This document shows positions 25,053 through 33,931 of a DNA stretch of 64,000 nt, piece after piece. The position numbers and the translations under genes are program-made. This DNA is from Herbiconiux sp. SALV-R1. GTDB lineage: Bacteria > Actinomycetota > Actinomycetes > Actinomycetales > Microbacteriaceae. The stretch is from assembly GCF_013113715.1 (NCBI RefSeq), contig NZ_CP053344.1:1488001-1552000 (forward strand). The letters run 5' to 3'. The notes under the pieces are model-generated. The model searched no databases. It was given only the letters and a program-made list of their open reading frames with translations, and was not told where the DNA came from. Within the stretch, counting starts at the first letter, position 1, and each line of letters opens with the position of its first letter.

Positions 25053-26405
25053 GTGGCGGCAGCGAGAACGATGCACATGGTGAACAGCTACGACCCGTCT
25101 GCCGGGGTGCCCTTGGGGCCCCAGACGGCGGCCTTGATCGCACGACGCCAGAAGGTGCTCGGAGCCCCTTACCGCTTGTTCTACCAGCGGCCGGTCGAGC
25201 TGAGCCGGGGCGAAGGAGCGCTGCTCTTCGACCCCGAAGGTGCCGACTATCTCGACGCTTACAACAACGTGCCGGCCGTCGGCCACTCCAATGCGCGGGT
25301 GCAGGAGGCGGTCGCAGCACAGCTCGGCAGGCTGAACACGCACACCCGTTACCTCACCGACTCGGTCGTCGACTACAGCGAGCGGCTGCTCGATCTCTTC
25401 CCCGACCACCTCGAGCAGGTCATCTACGCCTGCACCGGCAGCGAGGCGGTCGACCTGGCGCTGCGCGTCGCCGCGCACGTGACGGGTGCGCACGGCGTCG
25501 TCATCACCTCGAACGCCTACCACGGCACCACCCAGGCATCGGCGGCGATCTCTCCGAGCCTCGGCCCCCACAACGTGCTGCCCCCGCATGTGGTCACCGT
25601 CATGGCACCCGACCCTCTGCGCGATCCGAGCGGCGAGGGTGAGGCGGCCGCCCTGTTCGCGAGTCGGGTGGGGGAGGGCATCGCCGAGCTCGAGCGACGG
25701 GGCATCCGGTTCTCGGCCCTCATCGTCGATTCGGTGCTGTCGAGCGACGGCCTGGTCACCCACCCGGCCGGAGTGCTCGCTCCTGCGGTCGAGGTGGCCC
25801 GACGGCACGGCGGTCTCTACATCGCCGATGAGGTGCAACCCGGCTTCGGCAGGCTCGGCTCGGCGTGGTGGGGCTTCGCGCGTCACGGGGTCGAACCCGA
25901 CCTGGTGGTGCTCGGCAAACCGATGGGCAACGGCATCCCCATCTCGGCGGTGGTCGGTCGCTCCCGCATCTTCGACGCCTTCGGGCGCGACGTGCGCTAC
26001 TTCAACACCTTCGGCGGCAACCCCGTGAGCATCGCCGCGGCGCAGGCCGTGCTCGACGAGATCGACCAGCGCGATCTGCGCGGGAACGCCGAGCTCAGCG
26101 GCTCCGCGCTGAAGCAGGGTCTCGACGAGCTCGCGCGACAGGACGCGCGCCTCGGTCAGGTGCGCGGGGAGGGCTTGTTCCTCGCCGTCGAGCTGGTCGA
26201 CCCCGACGTCGGCAACGGCCACGACCCCCACCCGGCGCTCGCCAACGCCATCGTCAACGGGTTGCGGGGCAAGCGTGTGCTGGTCAGCGCATCCGGCCGC
26301 TACGACAACGTGCTGAAGATCCGCCCGCCGCTCGTGTTCGAGCCGCAGCACGCCGCCCGGCTGCTCACGGCGCTGGACGAGGTGCTCGACGAACTGCCGC
26401 ACTGA
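25053..26405 (+). CDS. Class III PLP aminotransferase (possible phospholyase)
   Basis: About 450 aa. Fold type I class III enzyme: YLDAYNNVPAVGHSN, ACTGSEAVDLALRVA (phosphate-binding), LYIADEVQPGFGRLG (ring-nitrogen Asp) and VVLGKPMGNGIPISAVV (PLP lysine). NVPAVGH and DEVQPGFGR are close to the AGXT2L/ethanolamine-phosphate phospholyase branch, though assignment by eye is not firm. The GTG at 25053 follows GAGGAGG at 5 nt; an upstream ATG (25023) lies inside the operator and is less likely. Paired with the divergent kinase, it may transaminate or eliminate phosphate from a phosphorylated amino alcohol. Confidence 0.88.
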   Translation: MAAARTMHMVNSYDPSAGVPLGPQTAALIARRQKVLGAPYRLFYQRPVELSRGEGALLFDPEGADYLDAYNNVPAVGHSNARVQEAVAAQLGRLNTHTRYLTDSVVDYSERLLDLFPDHLEQVIYACTGSEAVDLALRVAAHVTGAHGVVITSNAYHGTTQASAAISPSLGPHNVLPPHVVTVMAPDPLRDPSGEGEAAALFASRVGEGIAELERRGIRFSALIVDSVLSSDGLVTHPAGVLAPAVEVARRHGGLYIADEVQPGFGRLGSAWWGFARHGVEPDLVVLGKPMGNGIPISAVVGRSRIFDAFGRDVRYFNTFGGNPVSIAAAQAVLDEIDQRDLRGNAELSGSALKQGLDELARQDARLGQVRGEGLFLAVELVDPDVGNGHDPHPALANAIVNGLRGKRVLVSASGRYDNVLKIRPPLVFEPQHAARLLTALDEVLDELPH

Positions 26406-26429
26406 TGTGGCTCACCGGCTCCACGGCGC

Positions 26430-27614
26430 TCACACCTCGAAGCCGCGATACTCCAGCGCGAGGATGAACGCCGCCGCATCGCGCGGCACCGACAGGTCGT
26501 GCTCGGTGAGCTCCCGGATGCGGTTCAGCCGGTTCACCACGGTGTTGCGGTGGCAGAACAGGGTCTTCGCCGTGTCACCCACCGACCCGGTGCGGAGATA
26601 GACCCGCGCCGTCTCGACGTGCACCTCGCGCTCGGCCTCGGGCAGCTCGAGCAGCGCGCTCAGCACCTCGTCGGCGAACATCTCGCCGATACGGCCCATC
26701 CCCGACACGAGCACCCGCGGCCAGCCCAGAGTCATGCCGTAGGAGCCCGAGGCGGTGTGCGGCCGCACGTCGGCGAGCGCGCGCCCGAACTCGATGGCGG
26801 CGGGGAGCTGGGAGACACCGTGCGCCACGGGGCTCACCGAACAATCGAGCTGGTTGACCGCGCGGATCGCGGCGAAGTCGCGAGACTCGTCGGTGACGAC
26901 GACGAGCAGCACGGCCACCTCGTCGAAGCGGTGCGAGATGGCGCGGATGCCCTGGCGTTCGAGCTGCTGCCCCAGCCGGAGCACTTCGCCGTCGCGCCCC
27001 GGACGCGCGTGCACGACCCTGAACTGGGCGCCGGGGTCGACCCCGAGCGAGGCGCTCAGTCGTCGCACCGCGTCACGATCGCCGCCGCCGCTCAGCATGA
27101 GCAGTCGGAACAGGTCGTCGCGCAGTTGGGCCGAATTGCGGCCGCGCGCGTTCGCCTCGTCGAGGTAGGAGGCCTGCACGTCTTCGACGTAGAGGTCGAG
27201 TGTCTTCCAGAACTCGGCGGAGTAGGTGAGGAAGAGCTCGTCGGCGGGAAGGTTGTGGGCCATGATGTAGCGCCACAGCACGCTGAAGTTGAGCCGCACC
27301 GCCCGGCTCAGCGCGTTGAACGGAACACCCTGCCTGGCGCGCTTGCGGCCGAGCTGGATGGGGAAGTCGACGAGGTCGGCCGGCATGCTCGCGTGCAGCA
27401 GGGTGCGGATGAGGTATTCCACCGCACGATGATTGCTCTCGCGCAGGTCGACCTCCCCGACGATCGCCGACTCGTAGCCCTGCAGATTGTGGAACTCGCG
27501 GATGAACTCGTCGACGAGCACGCTCGGGTCTTCGAGCAGGGGGAGGAGCGTCGGGCGCAACGCCTCCGCCATTCCGCGGCCCGTCTCGGTGTCGAGTTCA
27601 TTGTGCAAGTGCAT
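26430..27614 (-). CDS. PucR/CdaR-family transcriptional regulator
   Basis: 394 aa. The N-terminal region is an all-helical sensor-like part (LGRKRARQGVPFNALSRAVRL is typical of actinobacterial PucR proteins), followed by a GGDEF-like fold and the C-terminal PucR HTH: ARVYLRTGSVGDTAKTLFCHRNTVVNRLNRIRELT. Family members usually activate nitrogen-compound catabolism. GAAGG precedes the ATG. Divergent from the aldehyde dehydrogenase operon and convergent with the PLP enzyme (24-bp gap). Confidence 0.92.
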   Translation of the reverse strand: MHLHNELDTETGRGMAEALRPTLLPLLEDPSVLVDEFIREFHNLQGYESAIVGEVDLRESNHRAVEYLIRTLLHASMPADLVDFPIQLGRKRARQGVPFNALSRAVRLNFSVLWRYIMAHNLPADELFLTYSAEFWKTLDLYVEDVQASYLDEANARGRNSAQLRDDLFRLLMLSGGGDRDAVRRLSASLGVDPGAQFRVVHARPGRDGEVLRLGQQLERQGIRAISHRFDEVAVLLVVVTDESRDFAAIRAVNQLDCSVSPVAHGVSQLPAAIEFGRALADVRPHTASGSYGMTLGWPRVLVSGMGRIGEMFADEVLSALLELPEAEREVHVETARVYLRTGSVGDTAKTLFCHRNTVVNRLNRIRELTEHDLSVPRDAAAFILALEYRGFEV

Positions 27615-27720
27615 ATCGTGCCTTCGGTAAATCGCACGGATGGTCTATTGATGCCCTCCGCAGCTGGATTCTATTCTCATCGAATACTCGCGTGACGAGC
27701 AGAGACGATAAGGAGAACCC

Positions 27721-29142
27721 GTGGACCTCACTGTGGGAAACGTGATCGATGGCGTCGTGCGCCCGATTGGGCAACTGACCACCGATCTCGTGAACCCCGC
27801 CACGGGGGAGCGGGTCGGTTCGGCGACGCTCAGCCGCTCGGCGGAGGTCGATGAGGCCATGGAGGCCGCCGCCGCCGCGTGGCAGAGCTGGCGCCGCACG
27901 ACCCCGCGCGAGCGCCAGGAGCGTCTCCTGCACCTAGCCTCGCTGATCGAGGAGAACATCGACCGCATCCTCGAGGCCGAGGTGCTGCTCACCGGCAAGC
28001 CCCGGCAGGCCACGCTCGACTTCGAGCTCCGTCGCGCGGTCGACAACATCCGCTTCTTCGCCGGCGCCCTCCGGGTCGTGCCGGGAGCCGCTCAGAACGA
28101 GTACGCGGTGGGTCTCACCTCCTCGATCCGCCGTGAGCCCATCGGCGTGATCGCCCAGATCACTCCCTGGAACTTCCCGTTCATGATGGCCGTGTGGAAG
28201 ATCGTGCCGGCGATCGCCGCGGGCAACACGGTCGTGCTGAAGCCGGCCGAGACCACCCCGACCTCATCGGTCATCCTCGCCGAGCTGGCCCACATCGCCC
28301 TGCCGTCCGGTGTCATGAACGTCGTGCTCGGCGACCGCGACACCGGCCGGCTGATGGTGGAGCACAACCGACCCGCCATGGTGTCGCTCACCGGAAGCAC
28401 CCGCGCCGGGTCGGACGTGATGCGCTCTGCGGCACCCACCGTGAAGCGGCTCCACCTGGAACTCGGGGGCAAGGCGCCTGCCGTCGTGTTCGCCGACGCC
28501 GACATCGACTACGCTGCTCGCCAGATCGCCGAGGGTGCGTTCTGGAACGGCGGCCAGTCGTGCACCGCCGAGGCGCGTGTGCTCGTCGATGCCACGGTCA
28601 AAGATCGTTTCGTCGACGCCCTGCTCGCGGCCACGAAGCAGCTGCGCACCGGCGGCCCCGACGACACCACCGCCTTCTACGGCCCGGTGGCGAGCCAGAC
28701 CCAACTCGACCGCGTGCTGCGATTCTTCGAACGGCTGCCGAGGCACGCCCGCATCCTCACCGGGGGCACGAGTTCGGGGCCTGGCTTCTTCGTCGACCCG
28801 ACGGTGATCGACGGTGTGAACGACGACGACGAGATCGTGCGCGAGGAGGTGTTCGGGCCGGTGCTCACCGTGCAGAGCTTCACCAGCGAGGAAGAGGCGG
28901 TGCGGCTGGCCAACTCCACGCCCTACGGCCTCGCCGCGAGCGTGTGGACCGCAGACCAGGGCCGCTCGGCCCGTCTGTCGATCGAGATCGATGCCGGAAC
29001 GGTCTGGGTCAACTGCACCCAGAACATCCCCTCCGAGACCCCTCATGGCGGATTCAAGTCGTCGGGGGTGGGGAAGGACCTGTCGGTCTACTCGCTCGAC
29101 GACTACTCCAACATCAAGCACGTGCTGACCGCACACCGCTGA
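27721..29142 (+). CDS. NAD(P)-dependent aldehyde dehydrogenase (aminoaldehyde type)
   Basis: 473 aa. Motifs: GVIAQITPWNFPFMMAVWKI (cofactor and substrate channel), LELGGKAPAVVF (general base Glu), GGQSCTAEARV (catalytic Cys), EEVFGPVLTV and PHGGFKSSGVGKDLS. Closest in look to gamma-aminobutyraldehyde/betaine aldehyde dehydrogenases; oxidises an aldehyde to acid in the cytosol. GTG start with AAGGAG before it. First gene of a run that continues with alcohol dehydrogenase, transporter, amidohydrolase and GntR, and divergent from PucR, its likely regulator. Confidence 0.92.
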   Translation: MDLTVGNVIDGVVRPIGQLTTDLVNPATGERVGSATLSRSAEVDEAMEAAAAAWQSWRRTTPRERQERLLHLASLIEENIDRILEAEVLLTGKPRQATLDFELRRAVDNIRFFAGALRVVPGAAQNEYAVGLTSSIRREPIGVIAQITPWNFPFMMAVWKIVPAIAAGNTVVLKPAETTPTSSVILAELAHIALPSGVMNVVLGDRDTGRLMVEHNRPAMVSLTGSTRAGSDVMRSAAPTVKRLHLELGGKAPAVVFADADIDYAARQIAEGAFWNGGQSCTAEARVLVDATVKDRFVDALLAATKQLRTGGPDDTTAFYGPVASQTQLDRVLRFFERLPRHARILTGGTSSGPGFFVDPTVIDGVNDDDEIVREEVFGPVLTVQSFTSEEEAVRLANSTPYGLAASVWTADQGRSARLSIEIDAGTVWVNCTQNIPSETPHGGFKSSGVGKDLSVYSLDDYSNIKHVLTAHR

Positions 29143-29178
29143 ACCCCGACGCCTCCCGACCGAGAGAAGGACCTCCCG

Positions 29179-30291
29179 ATGAGCACCACGAGCTACTCCG
29201 CCATCCTGTTCGACGACGCCGAGACCGGGCCCGTCGTCACCGAGGTGACGGTGCGCGAACCCGCTGGCCGCGAGGTGCTGGTGCGCATGGAAGCCTCCGG
29301 CCTCTGCCACTCCGATCTGCACGTGGTGCTCGGCGAGTGGCCGTTCGACTACCGCATCGTGCTCGGCCACGAGGGCGCCGGTCGCGTGGAGGCGGTCGGC
29401 CCCGACGTCGACGACCTCGCGGTCGGCCAGCGCGTGATCGTGAACTGGTACGCCTCCTGCGGCAGCTGCCGGGAGTGCGACGCGGGCAAGCCGTATCTCT
29501 GCGTGAGCACCTCGGCCATCGACAACGTGCTGCCCGACGGCACGACGCCGATCACTGCACCCGACGGCATCGAGGTACGGCCGCTGCTCGGTGTCGGCAC
29601 GCACGCCGAGTACTCGCTGATGACCCGCGAAGCCGTGGTGCCGGTGCCCGACGAGGTGCCCGCCGACGTGGCGGCGATCATCGGCTGCGCCGTGACCACC
29701 GGCGTCGGCGCCGTGCTGAACACCGCACAGGTGCAGGCCGGCCAATCGGCAGTCGTGGTGGGGGCCGGAGGCGTCGGACAGTCGATCATCATGGGCTTGA
29801 AGCTCGCGGGCGCGCATCCGATCGTCGCCGTCGACCTCAGCGACGACCGGCTCGAGGCGGCGCGGGAGTTCGGTGCCACCGCCGTGTTCCGCGGCGACGA
29901 CCCCGAGCTGAACTTGAAGGTCGCCGAGCTCACCGAGGGCGGAGCCGACTTCGCCTTCGACGCCATCGGGCACCCGAGCACCTCGGCGAACCTGCCGAAC
30001 CTCATCCGCAACGGCGGCGCCGCCGTCATCGTCGGCATGCCCGCGCGCGACGCCGAGGTCCCCTTCCTCACCTGGCCCCTGGTGGCGGCGAACAAGCGCA
30101 TCCTCGGCTGCAACTACGGCTCGTCGAACCCCGCAGTCGACTTCCCCAAGATCGCCGGGCTGTACCTCGCCGGCAAGCTCCCGCTCGATCGTCTGATCGA
30201 CGGTCACATCCCTCTCGGCGACTATCCCGCCGAGATCCGCGCCCTCGCACAGGCCAAGGGGCGCAAGAAGGTCGTCGACTACTCGCTCTGA
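29179..30291 (+). CDS. Zinc-dependent alcohol dehydrogenase (class III-like MDR)
   Basis: 370 aa. Catalytic zinc site GLCHSDLH and GHEGAGRVEAVG; structural zinc lobe with four Cys in CGSCRECDAGKPYLC; Rossmann motif VVVGAGGVGQSIIMGLKLAG with the acidic VDLS following for NAD. The extended loop DNVLPDGTTPI and later KGRKKVVDYSL fit NDMA- or mycothiol-type actinobacterial enzymes. It lies 36 bp after the aldehyde dehydrogenase, so the two likely perform sequential alcohol to aldehyde to acid oxidation. Confidence 0.92.
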   Translation: MSTTSYSAILFDDAETGPVVTEVTVREPAGREVLVRMEASGLCHSDLHVVLGEWPFDYRIVLGHEGAGRVEAVGPDVDDLAVGQRVIVNWYASCGSCRECDAGKPYLCVSTSAIDNVLPDGTTPITAPDGIEVRPLLGVGTHAEYSLMTREAVVPVPDEVPADVAAIIGCAVTTGVGAVLNTAQVQAGQSAVVVGAGGVGQSIIMGLKLAGAHPIVAVDLSDDRLEAAREFGATAVFRGDDPELNLKVAELTEGGADFAFDAIGHPSTSANLPNLIRNGGAAVIVGMPARDAEVPFLTWPLVAANKRILGCNYGSSNPAVDFPKIAGLYLAGKLPLDRLIDGHIPLGDYPAEIRALAQAKGRKKVVDYSL

Positions 30292-30433
30292 CCCGAGCCC
30301 GAGAGCCGTCGCGACCTTCGCGGAACACCCGTAACACCTCATCACCCTGCACCACAGAAGATCGATCCCGCGCACGCCCGTGCCCGGGCAGACCGGCGCG
30401 CCCGGCGCAGCCGAACGACCCCTGGAGAATCAC

Positions 30434-31414
30434 ATGCAGATCAGAAGAATCCTCGCCGCGACCACCGCGGTCGCCCTGCTGGGCACCCTCGCCGCGTGCA
30501 GCTCGTCGTCTGACGCGGAGGGGGGTTCCTCCACCGACGCGGGCGGCAAGGGGGCCGTCGCGATGAGCTTCGCCGGCATGGACATCACCATCTGGAACGA
30601 CGAGCTGAAGTTCATGCGGCCGATCGTCGAAGACGCCGGCTACGAGTTCCTCACCGACGACCCGCAGTGGCAGGTGCAGAAGCAGGTGAACGACTGGGAC
30701 AGCTGGATCACCCGCGGCGACGTGAAGGCGATCATGGGCTTCCCGGTGCAGACCGACGCGATCGTACCCGTCACCCAGCGAGCGCAGGAGGCGGGCATCC
30801 CCGTGCTCGCCTACGCGGCCCCTTGGGAAGGTGTCACCGCGGGCGTGCTCGTCGACGGCTACGCCGACGGTGTGACCGTGGGTGAGGCCGCCGGCGAGTG
30901 GATCAACGAGAACTACGCCGATGCCGCCGAGGTGCCGGTGGGCATCGTCGCCGACATGACGAGCGACTTCGGCAAGCAGAAGGCCGACGGTCTGAAAGAC
31001 GGGCTGGAGCAGACCGCGAAGAACGTGAAGGTCTACAACCTCCCCGGCGTCTCGCGCGACGAGGGCTACGCCGCGGCGACCGCGCAGCTCACCGCCCACC
31101 CCGACACCAAGGTGTGGCTCGGCACGAGCAACGACAACATGACCGGTGCCTACCAAGCGCTGCTCGACTCGGGCGTGGCGAAAGACGACCCCGGCTACGC
31201 GGTCGGGTCGCCCGACGCGACGAACGAGACCCTCGACATCATCGGCATCCCCGACAGCATCTGGCGCATCGGCTTCATCGTCTCGGCCAAGGAGCTGGGC
31301 GAGGCGAACGCGAACATGCTCGTCGCGGCGGCGAACGGAGACGACGTGAAGGACGTGACGATCTCGGCCCAGCGGGTGACGCCGGAGAACATCGACGGCT
31401 TCTACGTGAAGTAG
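30434..31414 (+). CDS. Ribose-type ABC transporter substrate-binding lipoprotein
   Basis: 326 aa. Lipobox LAAC near residue 22, a Ser/Gly linker, then a two-lobe periplasmic-binding-protein fold of the RbsB/Peripla_BP_4 type (AVAMSFAGMDITIWND; DAIVPVTQRAQEAGIPVLAYAA; VKVYNLPGVSRDEGYAAATAQL). Start at 30434 follows TGGAGAA. It delivers a small solute to the ATPase and permease encoded next. The ligand is not known; the gene context suggests an alcohol, polyol or amine rather than a simple sugar. Confidence 0.92.
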   Translation: MQIRRILAATTAVALLGTLAACSSSSDAEGGSSTDAGGKGAVAMSFAGMDITIWNDELKFMRPIVEDAGYEFLTDDPQWQVQKQVNDWDSWITRGDVKAIMGFPVQTDAIVPVTQRAQEAGIPVLAYAAPWEGVTAGVLVDGYADGVTVGEAAGEWINENYADAAEVPVGIVADMTSDFGKQKADGLKDGLEQTAKNVKVYNLPGVSRDEGYAAATAQLTAHPDTKVWLGTSNDNMTGAYQALLDSGVAKDDPGYAVGSPDATNETLDIIGIPDSIWRIGFIVSAKELGEANANMLVAAANGDDVKDVTISAQRVTPENIDGFYVK

Positions 31415-31464
31415 TCGACTCCCCACGTGACAGCCCCGGTCGCCACCATCCCAGAGGACACCCG

Positions 31465-32934
31465 ATGACCCCACCACCCGACACCGCCCGGCTCGCCTTC
31501 GACGAGGTCGAGGTGAGATTCGGCCCCGTCACCGTGCTGAGCGAGATCTCGGTGGAGTTCGGGGCGGGCGAGATCATCGGCCTGCTCGGCCACAACGGCG
31601 CGGGCAAATCGACCCTCATCAACGTGGCGACCGGGGCCCTGCGCTCCTACGGGGGGCGGATCGTCGTCGACGGCACGCCCCTCGCCGCCGGCAGCACCCC
31701 CAAGTCGATCGCCGCCGAGGGGGTCGCCGTCATCCACCAGGAGCCGGCGCTCGCGCCCAACCTCAGCGTGCTCGACAATCTGCACCTCGCCCGAGACAGT
31801 GCCAAGACCGGCCGCAAGGAGCGCCAGGCGGCGGCCCGCGCCGCCCTCGACTCGCTGGGCGCCGAGCAGATCGCACTCGACCAACCGGTGGAGACGCTCT
31901 CCCTCGGCGAGCGGCAGATGGTCGACCTCGCCCGTTCGGTGATGCTCGGCGACATCAAGGTGCTCTTCCTCGATGAGCCCACGGCGGCGCTCGGTGAGGC
32001 CGAGACCCGGAGCCTCCACGAGATCATCCGCCGGCTCGCCGCCCAGGGCACCACCATCGTCTACGTCTCACACCGACTGCCCGACATCATCGACGTCTGC
32101 ACGCGCATCGTGGCGCTGCGCGAGGGCCGCCTCACCCTCGACGCCCCCGTCGGCAGCTTCACCAACGAGTCGCTGTCGGCCGCTCTCGCGGGCGACAAGT
32201 CCCTCCTCGACGACGAGGTGCGTCAGCCGGTCACCGGGCCGGTGCTGCTGTCGGTCTCGCACGAGGTCGAGCTCGAGTTCCGCCCGGGCGAGATCGTCGG
32301 CCTGTTCGGCATGGCGGCCGGCACACAGTTCGGCGTGCTGCAGACCCTCTACGGAATCGGCGCCACGCGCGGAGCCGCCCGCCTCCGGGAATCGGCCATC
32401 GCCGTGAGCGGCCCTCGCGGAGCCATCCGGCAGGGCGTGCACCTCGTGCCGGGCGATCGCGAACGCGACGGCCTGGTGGCCGGCATGAGCGCCTTCGACA
32501 ATGTCTTCCTGCCCTGGCTGCACGACTCGAAGCTCTCGTCGAAGCGCACCAGGGAACAGCTCTACGACTCCCTGCGTGAGGCCCTCGCCATCCAGGGCCC
32601 CGACGGCCGAGCCCCCATCTCCACCTTCAGCGGCGGTAATCGCCAGAAGCACCTGCTGGCGCGGTGGATCTTCCCCAAGCGCCCCGCCGTGCTGTTGCTC
32701 GAGCAGCCGACGCAGGGCGTCGACGTCGGCGCCAAGGCCGACATCCGCCGCTGCCTCCGGGAGGTCGCGGCGGAAGGCACGACCATCGTGGTCGCCTCGG
32801 CCGAGACCGACGAGATCGCCTCGCTCTGCGACCGCGCCTATGTGCTGAGCGGCTCCCGCTCGCGCAGCGTGGCGAAGTCGCCGCAGTTCCAGTCCGAGCT
32901 CCTCAGCACCCTCTTCGACATCACCGCCCGTTAG
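31465..32934 (+). CDS. Ribose-type ABC transporter, dual ATPase
   Basis: 489 aa with two fused nucleotide-binding domains, as in RbsA. Domain 1 is canonical: Walker A GHNGAGKST, Q-loop IHQEP, signature LSLGERQM, Walker B VLFLDEPT and H-loop SHR. Domain 2 has a degenerate Walker A (GLFGMAAGTQFGVLQ) but keeps FSGGNRQK and VLLLEQPTQGVD; its H-loop His is replaced (ASAETDE). This asymmetry is normal in the family. Located 50 bp after the binding protein and 7 bp before the permease. Confidence 0.94.
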   Translation: MTPPPDTARLAFDEVEVRFGPVTVLSEISVEFGAGEIIGLLGHNGAGKSTLINVATGALRSYGGRIVVDGTPLAAGSTPKSIAAEGVAVIHQEPALAPNLSVLDNLHLARDSAKTGRKERQAAARAALDSLGAEQIALDQPVETLSLGERQMVDLARSVMLGDIKVLFLDEPTAALGEAETRSLHEIIRRLAAQGTTIVYVSHRLPDIIDVCTRIVALREGRLTLDAPVGSFTNESLSAALAGDKSLLDDEVRQPVTGPVLLSVSHEVELEFRPGEIVGLFGMAAGTQFGVLQTLYGIGATRGAARLRESAIAVSGPRGAIRQGVHLVPGDRERDGLVAGMSAFDNVFLPWLHDSKLSSKRTREQLYDSLREALAIQGPDGRAPISTFSGGNRQKHLLARWIFPKRPAVLLLEQPTQGVDVGAKADIRRCLREVAAEGTTIVVASAETDEIASLCDRAYVLSGSRSRSVAKSPQFQSELLSTLFDITAR

Positions 32935-32941
32935 GACCAGC

Positions 32942-33931
32942 ATGTTCACCAAAGAACGCTTCACCGTCTTGCTCGCTCAGAACGGCATCTTCGTCGCGCT
33001 GATCGCGCTGATCGCCTTCTTCGGCATCGTGAACCCGCGGTTCCTGTCGTGGCAGAACGGCCAGTCGATCCTGCAGCAGATCTCCGACCTCGGGCTCGTC
33101 GCGCTGCCGCTCGCGCTCATCATCATGGCCGGCTCGATCGACCTCTCCGTCGGCTCCGTCGCCTCCGTCTCGGCGATCATCGCCGCCTCCACCATGAACG
33201 CCACCGGCAACTGGCCGCTCGGCTTCGCCGCGGGGCTGCTCTTCGGCGTGTTCGCCGGGGCGATCAACGGCGCGCTCATCGCCTTCCTCAAACTCAACCC
33301 GTTGGTCGTCACCCTCGGCTTCCTCAGCGTGTGGGGCGGGCTCGCGCTGTTCCTGGTCGACGGCGCCACCGTGGCCGGCCTGCCGGAGGGCTTCCGGGCC
33401 CTCGGCTCGTTCAAGGTGGTCGGAGTGCCGATCCAGATCATCATCCTCATCGTCGTCATCGTCCTGTGCTGGTTCCTGCTGAACAAGCGGCCGTTCGGCC
33501 GGGAGCTGCTCGCCGTGGGCGGCAACGAGCGGGCGTCCTTCCTCATGGGCGTGAAGGTGAAGACGGTGCGCATGCGCCTGTTCATGCTCTCCGGCTTCTT
33601 CGCCGCCCTCGCCGGCATCATGCTCGCGGCGAAGCTGCAGGCCGCCGCTCCCACCGCCGGCCTCGGCATGGAGGTGCAGGCGCTCACCGTGGTGCTGCTC
33701 GGCGGCGTGGCGTTCGAGGGCGGCATCGGTCGCATCAGCGGTGTCGTGCTGGGCCTGCTCTTCGTCGGGGTGCTGCGGAACGGGCTCATCATCGCCGGCG
33801 TCTCGCAGTTCCTGCAGACCATCCTCATCGGTCTCACCCTGGTGGTCGCGGTGGCGCTCGACAGCAGCATCCAGCGGCTCGTGCGCAGCAACTGGAACCG
33901 CATCGTGAAGAAGCGTCAGGCAGTCGCGTGA
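32942..33931 (+). CDS. Ribose-type ABC transporter permease
   Basis: 329 aa with eight to ten TM helices, as in RbsC. Diagnostic stretches: MAGSIDLSVGSVASVSAI, LVVTLGFLSVWGGLALFL, and AVGGNERASFLMGVKVKTVRMRLFMLSG, the coupling region to the ATPase. The stop overlaps the next gene by 4 nt (GTGA), so the amidohydrolase is made together with the transporter and probably acts on the imported compound. Confidence 0.94.
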   Translation: MFTKERFTVLLAQNGIFVALIALIAFFGIVNPRFLSWQNGQSILQQISDLGLVALPLALIIMAGSIDLSVGSVASVSAIIAASTMNATGNWPLGFAAGLLFGVFAGAINGALIAFLKLNPLVVTLGFLSVWGGLALFLVDGATVAGLPEGFRALGSFKVVGVPIQIIILIVVIVLCWFLLNKRPFGRELLAVGGNERASFLMGVKVKTVRMRLFMLSGFFAALAGIMLAAKLQAAAPTAGLGMEVQALTVVLLGGVAFEGGIGRISGVVLGLLFVGVLRNGLIIAGVSQFLQTILIGLTLVVAVALDSSIQRLVRSNWNRIVKKRQAVA

